Below, piece after piece: positions 1 to 5,819 of a stretch of DNA of 5,819 bases. The DNA comes from Candidatus Omnitrophota bacterium (GTDB lineage: Bacteria > Omnitrophota > Gorgyraeia > Zapsychrales > Zapsychraceae). Each line of letters opens with the position of its first letter. Position 1 is the first letter of the stretch. Where the stretch lies: assembly GCA_018399915.1 (NCBI GenBank), contig JAGYNW010000140.1, positions 1 through 5,819 on the forward strand. The letters run 5' to 3'. The notes beneath the pieces are model-generated. The model searched no databases and was not told where the DNA came from. It worked only from the letters and a program-made list of their open reading frames with translations. The position numbers and the translations under genes were made by a program.

Positions 1-472
1 GACCAAGGGTGGCCACCGTCGGATTCTGAAAGAAGACTTTGATTTTTTTCTTAAAAAGAATAATATGCCCTTTTTCTTAAAAAACAAGATCCTGATCGTT
101 GAGGACGATAAATCCATCCGGGACGGCCTTCATGAACTCTTTGAGGCAAATGGATTTGAGGTGGCCACAGCGGAAAATGGTTTCTATGGTGGCATGCAAC
201 TGGAAAAACTGCGCCCGGCCATTGTCATTCTTGATATCGTCATGCCGGGACTGGACGGCTTTTGGATCTGTGAATGTATCCGCAAGCATCCCTATTTAGG
301 CGGAACAAAAGTCATCATGCTGACCGGATATCCCTCAGCGGAGAACATCAAAAAAGCCAAAGAATCCGGAGCGGATTGCGTAATCGCCAAACCCGTCGAC
401 AATGCCATGATCTTAAAAACTACCGAAAAGCTGCTCGGCCTTTCTGCCGAGATAAGCCCTAACAGCACGTAA
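1..472 (+). CDS. HTH (excisionase/MerR-like) response regulator, 5'-truncated by window edge
   Basis: Seen: the reading frame is open from base 2 to the TAA at 470-472 (156 residues visible; base 1 ends an earlier codon). The first residues read TKGGHRRILKEDFDFFLKK. GGHRR followed by an acidic, hydrophobic helix is the usual wing and end of excisionase/BldC-type HTH domains. About ten residues later a full receiver domain starts at KILIVEDD. Numbering from the ATG at 65, the acidic pocket is Glu13-Asp14, the phospho-acceptor is Asp57 (codon 233-235), the switch Thr is Thr87 and the conserved pair is Lys109-Pro110. The ATG at 65 has no good Shine-Dalgarno and would remove the HTH, so it is probably not the start. 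Known: HTH-then-receiver order is the reverse of OmpR/NarL regulators. Inferred role: a phosphorylation-controlled DNA-binding protein, possibly the transcriptional output of the downstream kinase. Its own start and most of the HTH lie outside the window. Confidence 0.85.
   Translation, partial: TKGGHRRILKEDFDFFLKKNNMPFFLKNKILIVEDDKSIRDGLHELFEANGFEVATAENGFYGGMQLEKLRPAIVILDIVMPGLDGFWICECIRKHPYLGGTKVIMLTGYPSAENIKKAKESGADCVIAKPVDNAMILKTTEKLLGLSAEISPNST
45..83 (+). repeat. 13-bp direct repeat TTTTTCTTAAAAA, two copies
   Basis: Exact copies lie at 45-57 and 71-83, offset by 26 bases and so in different codon phases. Both happen to encode FFLK followed by Lys or Asn, in the linker between the HTH and the receiver. 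The T and A runs make chance similarity likely. No function is claimed. Confidence 0.45.
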
Positions 473-526
473 AAGATTAAATTTAAAACATCCATAAGAA
501 AGTCCTGAACTAAAATATTCATAACG

Positions 527-3500
527 ATGAAAATAAGAACGAAATTAAAAATCATCTCACTCAGTATCCTTATATTATGCTTTTCGATCTTGGGACTTTT
601 TTATTTCTCCAGCCGCCAGGAAAACCTTTTTCAACACATCCATCTTGAATCCGAAAAAACATTCAAAGATATCAAAGAACTGAATATTCTTATCTATAGC
701 TATATCATCCAGCCGGATAAAGAAACTTTCCGCAAGATTGAATCAAATCTGTTCTTCCTTAATAAATCATTACAAAATCTATTTAACTTGTATCCAAATA
801 AAAAAGACGTCAGTCAGAATATCACACCCGAGATCAAACACATTGGCAATCTGCTCACTCAAATGAAAAAAATTCTTGAAGAAAAAAAAGACTCACCTCA
901 ACAGGAACTGGCCTCGCAAAAAAGCATTACTGATATTTCCCAGGATATTCTCATCCGCACAAAAGACCTCATGACGTTAATCTTTATGCTCGACCAGGAA
1001 ACCCAAAAAGAATTTTTCATGACCCACGATCAACTGAAACTTATTATTACTGTGTTTGTCTTTGTGCTTATCGCCTTAACCCTTATTATCATTTATACCT
1101 TCAATAAACAAATCGCCACACCCCTGGAAAAACTCAAAACATGCATTGTTAACTTTGCCAAAGGTAACTTTGACAAGGACATCAAGCTAACTCAAAAAGA
1201 TGAGATCACAGATTTATTCACTGATTTTCATCAAATGGCCGCTGATCTGGAACTGGCGCAAAAAAAGATTTCCAGCAGCGACAGGCGTTATCATCTTGCG
1301 GAAAAAGTCGCCAACATAGCCACTTGGGAATTCCGGCTTGAAGAAAACAGGATCACCTGGTCAGATAACGCGAATCAGATCCTTCAAACAGAAAATCTTC
1401 CTTTGCCGGATAATAAAGAATCATTATTGGAGATCGTGCACCCCGATTACCGGGACCAGCTCGCATTGATCTTTAAAGCGGTCTTAATGGGAAAGATTAC
1501 CGAATTTAGCCTTGCGCATAAAATCATCTTGCCGGATCGATCCACCCGGTGGATAGAAAGCTCTGGCGGACTCGTTCATGACCCGAGCCGGCCTTTGACG
1601 ATCATGGGCATCATCCGGTATATCTCTAAACAGAAAGAAACAGAGGAAGATGTTGAAAAACACAAATATTATTTAATGAAAGCGCAAGAAATGGGCAAGG
1701 TCGGCTCCTGGGAATTTGACCTTATTGATAACAAAATCATCTGGACCAATGAAACCTACCGTATCTTTGATCTGCCCCTGGGAACAGACCTGACCTATGA
1801 AAAATTTTTAGAATGCCTGCCCCCGGATGACAGGGAGTTGGTGGATCGGCAATGGATGACAGCTATCCAAAACCAACAACCCTATGACATAGAACACCGG
1901 ATCTTGGCAAACAATAAAATCAAATGGGTTAGAGAAAAAGGGGAATGCGAATACGACGCGCAAGGCGAATGCGTCCGGGTAATCGGTTTTACGCAAGATA
2001 TTACCTTGCAAAAAGAGACCTCGCAAAAACTCGCGCAAAGTGAAAAACGCCTGCGTCAGATCATTGAAAACAGCACCAACCTTTTTTACTCCCATACTCC
2101 TGATAACCGGCTTACCTATGTAAGTCCCCAATGCAAAGAAATTTTTGATTGCACCCCGCAAGAAGCCCTGACCGAATGGACACGATTCTTAAGCGATAAC
2201 CCTCAAAATGAGGCCGGCAAAGAAATGACAGCCCAGGCTATTAAAACAGGAAAACCCCCAAAACCTTATGAACTGGAACTGCTCACACGCAAAGGACGGA
2301 AAATCTGGGTAGAGGTTCATGAAGCGCCGGTTGTTGAAAACGGACAGGTAACCGCGGTCGTGGGTTCCCTGACCGATATAACCGAAGAAAAAAAGGCGAA
2401 AGAAGAGCTCCTGCGCAATTATACTCTGTTAAACGCCATTATCGAAGGCTCCCGCCTTGATGCGATATACCTCAAAGATATTGAAGGGAAATATCTGATC
2501 ATCAATTCTTTTGGCGCTAAAGTATTCGGCCAACCCAAAGAAATGATCATCGGGAAAAAAGACGCTGACTTTTTACCTTCCCATTTAACGGAAACCATAA
2601 AAAAGCATGATCATTGGGTCATCCAAAACAATAAACCCCTGATCTGTGAAGAGACTCTATGTCTTGAGGGTAAAGAACTTATCTTTTTAAGCTCTAAAAT
2701 GCCCTACGCCGATGAGAAAAATCAAATCAAAGGCCTTATCGGAATATCCCGGGATATCAGCGCGCGCAAAAAAGCGGAAAATCAGATCAAAGAAAGCGAA
2801 ACCCGGTTCAAAGAACTTTTCAATAACATGAAAAACGGGGTAGCTGTCTATGAACCGCTCGCAGACGGCACAGATTTCATTTTCAAGAATCTCAACAAAG
2901 GCGCTGAAGAGATTGAAAAAGTAAAAAGAGAGGACATTATCGGCAAAAAGGTCACAGAAGCATTCCCGGCGATCAAAGACTTTGGACTTCTGGAAGTGCT
3001 TAAACGGGTTAATAAAACAGGCAAACCCGAAAGTTTCCCTGTTTCTTTTTACAAAGATAACCGCATCAGTGGCTGGCGGGACAACTTTATCTATAAACTA
3101 CCTTCCGGCGAAATCGTTGCTGTATACAATGACCAAACCAAAGAAAAACAGGCGCAGGAAGAGCTCGATCAATACCGCAAACATCTGGAAACTTTGGTGG
3201 CCCAGCGGACCCAGGAAATATTCGAGGCCAATGAGTTCAATCAAAAAATCATTTCTACAATACCTTCAGGCCTTGTCGTCCTGTCCGAGGACCTGATAAT
3301 CCTGGGAACAAATAATCAATTCTATGATATCTGGGGTATCCGAAGGAACAAAAAAATTATCGGAAAGTCCCTGGATAAAGCCATTGAAAATAAACTCATA
3401 GATGACAAGCAGACAAAAAGTTCTTTGACCATCCGGCTTAAAGCCTTTGCAGAAAGTGACCTGCCATACACCGTGTTTGAAGATACGGTCATCCAAAAAC

Positions 3501-4303
3501 GGAAAACAGAACAACCCAAGATCTGCAAATTTTATCTTTCAGTGATTCCGGATGAAAAGGCGACAAAGACAGAAAAACAGATATTACTCGCTGTTGAAGA
3601 TATCACCATGGCAAAATCCTTAGAACAACAGCTCATCCAGTCTGAGCGCTTAGCCGCCACAGGTCGGCTTGCCGCAAGTGTAGCGCATGAGATTAATAAT
3701 CCGCTGCAGGGGATGAGCACGCACCTGGATTTGATGAAAGACGCCCTGGCTCAGGATTCCGCCAAATTAAAGAACTATGAACATGTAAAATCCAATATCA
3801 AGCGTATCGGCGAGATCGTCGGGCAACTGTTGAACATCTACCGGCTTTCATCAAAAGAAAAAACACAGATCGATATCAACGACCTGATCGGCCAAGTCAT
3901 CAATTTCGTTGATTATCAAATGCGCCTGCAACGCATCCAATTATCATTAAAATTGGCCAAAGACTGCCCCAAAGTCCCGGGATGGAAACAACAATTGCAT
4001 CAAGTCTTCCTCAACCTCATCCTGAATGCCATGGAAAGCATTGAAGGAGCAGGCAAGATCAGCATTAGCACAATTTGCGAAGGTAAGGACATTACCATTA
4101 AAATAAAAGACACAGGCAAAGGAATCAGTAAAGAAGACGCCAAACACATCTTTGCCCCTTTTTTCAGCACCAAAAAAGAATCGGGAGTCGGGCTTGGCCT
4201 CTTCGTCTGTAAAGGGCTCATCAAAAACCACAACGGAACGATAGTTCTGGACACTAAACAGGGACGAGGCAGCACCTTTACGATAAAACTCAAAGGAGAA
4301 TAA
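527..4303 (+). CDS. Membrane sensor histidine kinase with HAMP and six PAS domains
   Basis: This 1258-residue kinase should autophosphorylate on His1054 and pass the phosphate to response regulators. Seen, with approximate residues: basic N-terminus and TM1 8-27; helical extracytoplasmic segment 29-168; TM2 171-191; HAMP 192-245 (Pro199, Glu226); PAS1 254-372; PAS2 381-498; PAS3 506-625; PAS4 632-748; PAS5 755-877; coiled coil 878-905; PAS6 903-1030; HisKA 1036-1103 with AHEINNPLQG; HATPase_c 1150-1257 with N box Asn1163/Asn1167, G1 box DTGKG (1195-1199), F box FAPFF (1209-1213) and G2 box GVGLGL (1220-1225). All catalytic motifs are intact. PAS5 is a recognisable widespread variant (YKDNRISGWR, YKLPSGEIVAVY). 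There is no C-terminal receiver, so it is not a hybrid kinase. The ATG at 527 is the first in-frame start after a TGA at 506-508 and gives a plausible membrane anchor; the next Met is residue 113. The ligand cannot be read from the sequence, and no LOV cysteine motif was seen. Confidence 0.96.
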   Translation: MKIRTKLKIISLSILILCFSILGLFYFSSRQENLFQHIHLESEKTFKDIKELNILIYSYIIQPDKETFRKIESNLFFLNKSLQNLFNLYPNKKDVSQNITPEIKHIGNLLTQMKKILEEKKDSPQQELASQKSITDISQDILIRTKDLMTLIFMLDQETQKEFFMTHDQLKLIITVFVFVLIALTLIIIYTFNKQIATPLEKLKTCIVNFAKGNFDKDIKLTQKDEITDLFTDFHQMAADLELAQKKISSSDRRYHLAEKVANIATWEFRLEENRITWSDNANQILQTENLPLPDNKESLLEIVHPDYRDQLALIFKAVLMGKITEFSLAHKIILPDRSTRWIESSGGLVHDPSRPLTIMGIIRYISKQKETEEDVEKHKYYLMKAQEMGKVGSWEFDLIDNKIIWTNETYRIFDLPLGTDLTYEKFLECLPPDDRELVDRQWMTAIQNQQPYDIEHRILANNKIKWVREKGECEYDAQGECVRVIGFTQDITLQKETSQKLAQSEKRLRQIIENSTNLFYSHTPDNRLTYVSPQCKEIFDCTPQEALTEWTRFLSDNPQNEAGKEMTAQAIKTGKPPKPYELELLTRKGRKIWVEVHEAPVVENGQVTAVVGSLTDITEEKKAKEELLRNYTLLNAIIEGSRLDAIYLKDIEGKYLIINSFGAKVFGQPKEMIIGKKDADFLPSHLTETIKKHDHWVIQNNKPLICEETLCLEGKELIFLSSKMPYADEKNQIKGLIGISRDISARKKAENQIKESETRFKELFNNMKNGVAVYEPLADGTDFIFKNLNKGAEEIEKVKREDIIGKKVTEAFPAIKDFGLLEVLKRVNKTGKPESFPVSFYKDNRISGWRDNFIYKLPSGEIVAVYNDQTKEKQAQEELDQYRKHLETLVAQRTQEIFEANEFNQKIISTIPSGLVVLSEDLIILGTNNQFYDIWGIRRNKKIIGKSLDKAIENKLIDDKQTKSSLTIRLKAFAESDLPYTVFEDTVIQKRKTEQPKICKFYLSVIPDEKATKTEKQILLAVEDITMAKSLEQQLIQSERLAATGRLAASVAHEINNPLQGMSTHLDLMKDALAQDSAKLKNYEHVKSNIKRIGEIVGQLLNIYRLSSKEKTQIDINDLIGQVINFVDYQMRLQRIQLSLKLAKDCPKVPGWKQQLHQVFLNLILNAMESIEGAGKISISTICEGKDITIKIKDTGKGISKEDAKHIFAPFFSTKKESGVGLGLFVCKGLIKNHNGTIVLDTKQGRGSTFTIKLKGE
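548..1099 (+). other. Kinase input module: TM1, extracytoplasmic helical domain, TM2
   Basis: Residues 8-27 and 171-191 of the kinase are long hydrophobic runs. Lys/Arg before the first (MKIRTKLK) predicts a cytoplasmic N-terminus. The roughly 140 residues between them are rich in Leu, Ile, Lys, Glu and Gln, have heptad-like spacing and almost no Gly or Pro. This fits a mainly helical bundle like the 4HB_MCP or CHASE3 class. The family assignment is inference. The segment has no Cys or metal-binding pattern, and its ligand is unknown. Confidence 0.7.
1286..3616 (+). other. Six consecutive PAS domains in the kinase
   Basis: Six units can be separated by PAS-ending motifs followed by Lys/Glu-rich connectors: GIIRYIS (PAS1), GFTQDIT (PAS2), GSLTDIT (PAS3), GISRDIS (PAS4), AVYNDQT (PAS5) and AVEDIT (PAS6). 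PAS1 and PAS2 share a WEF motif, a Trp eleven residues later, and a late basic-Trp (RW342, KW467), so they look like PAS_3-fold relatives. PAS4 resembles PAS_4-type domains (AIYLKDIEGKYLIIN). PAS5 belongs to a conserved subfamily with DFIFKNLNKGAE and GWRDNFIYKLPSGE. Boundaries are estimates to within about ten residues. Bound cofactors, if any, cannot be told from sequence by eye. Confidence 0.85.
4292..4298 (+). promoter_or_regulatory. Ribosome binding site for the single-receiver gene
   Basis: AAAGGAG lies 9 bases before the ATG at 4308 and inside the last codons (Lys-Gly-Glu) of the kinase gene, whose stop is at 4301-4303. The stop and the next start are only 4 bases apart, so terminating ribosomes could reinitiate. 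This supports both the chosen start and translational coupling of kinase and receiver. Confidence 0.85.
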
Positions 4304-4307
4304 AACA

Positions 4308-4691
4308 ATGGCTAAAAAAATTCTGATCGTCGATGATGACACTTCCATCCTTGAAGGCTTAAAAGAAGTCTTTTTAGATGAAGGCTACCATGTCAAAACC
4401 GCGGCTAAAGGCGTCGATGCCGTAGCGCTCATTAAATCTGAACATTTCCACCTTATTTTTATTGACCTGATCATGCCGGACATGGATGGGATTGAATTGT
4501 GCAAAACCATCAAGGAAATCAGCCCGGAATCGGTTTCCATTCTTTTTACCGGAAACCTTGACGCGGAACTGATTTATAAAGAGGTGGAATTCATGGATGC
4601 CGGAGGCAAGGTGTACTACCTGTATAAACCTTTATTTAAAGATGAGATCCTCAACGCAGCCAAAAAAGCGATTGAAGAAAATAATTTATAA
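4308..4691 (+). CDS. Single-domain (CheY-like) response regulator
   Basis: This 127-residue protein is one receiver domain with no effector domain. Seen: acidic pocket Asp9-Asp10, phospho-acceptor Asp53 (codon 4464-4466) in IDLIMPDMDG, switch Thr81 (FTG) and Lys107-Pro108, so the phosphorylation site is complete. The Thr-to-Lys interval is 26 residues, against 22 in the receiver of the upstream HTH regulator and in the first receiver of the downstream protein. The extra residues fall in the alpha4-beta5 part (EFMDAGGKVYYLYKP), usually an interaction surface; a G-x-V-Y-x-x-L-x-KP pattern is known from some other receivers. It starts 4 bases after the kinase stop with a strong AGGAG, so it is almost certainly co-transcribed and is probably a direct substrate of that kinase. 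Possible roles are a Spo0F-like relay intermediate, a phosphate sink or a protein-binding switch. These cannot be separated from sequence alone. Confidence 0.95.
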   Translation: MAKKILIVDDDTSILEGLKEVFLDEGYHVKTAAKGVDAVALIKSEHFHLIFIDLIMPDMDGIELCKTIKEISPESVSILFTGNLDAELIYKEVEFMDAGGKVYYLYKPLFKDEILNAAKKAIEENNL

Positions 4692-4717
4692 CCGAATAAC
4701 GCAAAATGTAAAAAAAC

Positions 4718-4722
4718 AGGAG
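4718..4722 (+). promoter_or_regulatory. Ribosome binding site that fixes the start of the double-receiver gene
   Basis: AGGAG sits 9 bases before the ATG at 4732, the same spacing as for the preceding gene. An in-frame ATG at 4597 would add 45 residues, but it lies inside the single-receiver gene in another frame and the added peptide has no receiver character. The product from 4732 begins directly with the receiver strand (MQEHILLVDDD). The start at 4732 is therefore strongly preferred. Confidence 0.85.
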
Positions 4723-4731
4723 AAAAACATT

Positions 4732-5745
4732 ATGCAAGAACACATATTGCTTGTTGATGATGATCTGTCCATCCTGGACGGCTTTGAAGAGATCCTGACA
4801 AAAAACCATTATTCCGTCATCAAAGCGCGTGACCGGCATGAAGCCCTGAATCACATCGCAAAAAGACCCTGCAAGGCCGCGGTCGTTGATCTGGTCCTTA
4901 AAGAATCTTCCGGCCTCGATTTGATTACCGCGTTAAAAGATATCTCCCAAGATATGGCGATCATTGTCCTGACAGGCTATCCCTCGGTGGATAGCGCTAA
5001 AGAAAGTTTTAAACGGGGCGCCTTTGAGTACTTGGAAAAACCTTGCGGAAAGGATAATCTGTTAAAAACTTTACAGCAGGCAATAAATCATAAAAAATCT
5101 GAACAAGAGTTGGCTTCCCTGAAAAAACAAAAAGACCTATTGGATAACCTGCTGTTCCTTGACCAGGAAGACCTGGGCGCCAGGGTTCGCAGTGTTTACT
5201 CCCAAATGGACATTCTGATCCAAGGGTCACAAAAATTCTCGAACCACCCATCGCAAGAGGCCAAGGATGAATATATCAATCTGATCAAAGTCATCGCGCT
5301 TATGGCTCAAAATACCTTAAAAAAATTCGTTTTCAACGGATTAAAGGTCCTGATCATTGACAATGACCTGCTTACGTTAAGTTCTTTAAATCATCAATTA
5401 TCCGCGTTAGGATGCACCGTATCACTTTCCAATAATGCGGAAGAGGCCAAAACCCTTCTTGGCTCCGGCAGACCATTCGATGTTTGCATAATGGAAAAAA
5501 ATATGTCCGGCCTAAACGGCACGGAATTGACCGCTTTTATCCGCAAGGAAGTCAGCCCCCGGATGCCCATCATCGGAATCTCGGAATTCACAAACGCAGA
5601 GGATAAAGACCTTTGCCTAGCCTCAGGAATGAATGCCGCCCTGGAAAAGCCCGTGAATATTTCCAAATTAAAAAACCGCATGATCCATTTACTTTTTCAG
5701 AATTTTAATATTGCTTCCCAACAACCGGAAACGAAACAGGAATAA
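4732..5745 (+). CDS. Double-receiver response regulator with a degenerate second receiver
   Basis: This 337-residue protein has two receivers and no DNA-binding or enzymatic domain. Seen: REC1, about 3-118, is complete, with Asp9-Asp10, phospho-acceptor Asp53 (codon 4888-4890), Thr81 and Lys103-Pro104; its VVDLVLKESSGLDL and TGYPS segments recall RegA/NtrC-style receivers, with LKESS replacing the usual MP turn. Residues 121-203 are charged and helical with no recognised domain and no HPt-like His motif. REC2, about 204-322, keeps Asp210, Ser284 (in place of Thr) and Lys306-Pro307, but has Asn211 where the second Mg-binding acid is expected and Glu255 (codon 5494-5496) where the phospho-acceptor Asp is expected. 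A polar tail of about 15 residues follows. It is 40 bases downstream of the single-receiver gene on the same strand, so the genes are probably one operon. REC1 is probably phosphorylated by the neighbouring kinase, while REC2 probably works without phosphorylation. The output partner is unknown. Confidence 0.93.
   Translation: MQEHILLVDDDLSILDGFEEILTKNHYSVIKARDRHEALNHIAKRPCKAAVVDLVLKESSGLDLITALKDISQDMAIIVLTGYPSVDSAKESFKRGAFEYLEKPCGKDNLLKTLQQAINHKKSEQELASLKKQKDLLDNLLFLDQEDLGARVRSVYSQMDILIQGSQKFSNHPSQEAKDEYINLIKVIALMAQNTLKKFVFNGLKVLIIDNDLLTLSSLNHQLSALGCTVSLSNNAEEAKTLLGSGRPFDVCIMEKNMSGLNGTELTAFIRKEVSPRMPIIGISEFTNAEDKDLCLASGMNAALEKPVNISKLKNRMIHLLFQNFNIASQQPETKQE
5347..5697 (+). other. Degenerate second receiver domain (pseudo-receiver)
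   Basis: The fold signature is clear: KVLIIDND at beta1, a CIMEKNMSGLNG segment at beta3, GISEF at beta4 and LEKPVN at beta5. Aligned on CheY, position 13 is Asn (residue 211), position 57 is Glu (residue 255), position 87 is Ser (residue 284) and position 109 is Lys (residue 306). Glu at the phospho-acceptor position often mimics the active state in engineered receivers. Whether it does so here is inference. Confidence 0.85.
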
Positions 5746-5819
5746 AACATTGGTTCTTTAAAACTTTAAATAAGTAAATGTTTTTTTAAGAGGGCCAAAA
5801 CACTAAACACAAAAAGACG
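5746..5819. other. Downstream AT-rich tail without a recognisable gene
   Basis: After the double-receiver stop, all frames checked close quickly: TTG at 5750 reaches TAA at 5759-5761, and ATG at 5778 reaches a stop after two Phe codons. A T7 run at 5781-5787 is preceded only by AT-rich, weakly pairing sequence, so a rho-independent terminator is not supported. Any further operon gene would begin beyond the window. Confidence 0.6.

Noticed and set aside
434..451. Perfect 6-bp inverted repeat CTCGGC / GCCGAG as a terminator of the first gene
   Set aside because: It lies within the coding sequence before the stop and is not followed by a T run.
473..526. Internal promoter before the kinase
   Set aside because: TAAAAT at 511-516 resembles a -10 box, but no -35-like hexamer is found at proper spacing, and AT-rich gaps produce such matches by chance.
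3947..4348. Minus-strand open frame of 133 codons over the end of the kinase gene
   Set aside because: It is antisense to the highly conserved HATPase domain, and its product shows no domain; it is a shadow of the coding strand.
4597..4731. Longer start for the double-receiver gene at ATG 4597
   Set aside because: It overlaps the single-receiver gene in another frame, adds 45 residues without domain character, and ignores the AGGAG placed 9 bases before ATG 4732.
5092..5340. HPt phosphotransfer domain in the double-receiver linker
   Set aside because: No His in an HPt-like context is present; the only His in the linker proper (NHPSQ) follows a polar, Pro-containing turn.
5750..5761. TTG start of a further small gene after the double receiver
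   Set aside because: It reaches a stop after three codons.
5746..5787. Possible rho-independent terminator ending in the T7 run at 5781-5787
   Set aside because: The only upstream pairing is short and AT-only (for example AAAAC with GTTTT across a 15-base loop), too weak to call.

Overview
The window is a compact, single-strand (+) two-component signalling cluster. It holds the 3' end of a DNA-binding response regulator, a 1258-residue membrane sensor histidine kinase with six PAS domains, a stand-alone receiver protein, and a 337-residue protein with two receiver domains. Nothing on the minus strand looks like a gene. No RNA gene, CRISPR array, insertion sequence or convincing terminator was seen.

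Organism: a Gram-negative-type environmental bacterium, moderately AT-rich by eye. The domain styles are common in Omnitrophota-like and Desulfobacterota/deltaproteobacteria-like genomes: an excisionase-type HTH placed before a receiver, long PAS mosaics, and a kinase with an NtrB-like AHEINNPLQG box. This taxonomic guess is inference and low confidence.

Layout: (1) 1-472, a regulator cut by the left window edge. The frame stays open through base 2, and its first codons encode the end of an excisionase/MerR-like HTH domain, so the ATG at 65 is probably an internal Met. (2) 473-526, a short gap with no recognisable ribosome binding site. (3) 527-4303, the kinase: TM1, a helical extracytoplasmic segment, TM2, HAMP, PAS x6, HisKA (His1054) and HATPase_c. 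It has no receiver of its own. (4) 4308-4691, a CheY-like receiver whose AGGAG lies in the last codons of the kinase gene, so the two are probably translationally coupled. (5) 4732-5745, receiver, helical linker, second receiver. The second receiver has Glu in place of the phospho-acceptor Asp and Asn in place of one Mg-binding acid. (6) 5746-5819, a short AT-rich tail with no gene.

How they may work together (inference): the kinase senses an envelope or cytoplasmic signal through its extracytoplasmic and PAS domains and phosphorylates one or more of the three intact receivers, whose alpha-1 segments share an S-I-x-[DE]-G pattern. The HTH regulator is the only visible DNA-binding output. The other two regulators have no effector domain and may act by protein contact, as phosphate sinks, or as relay intermediates. 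The degenerate second receiver is the most unusual element and probably works without phosphorylation.
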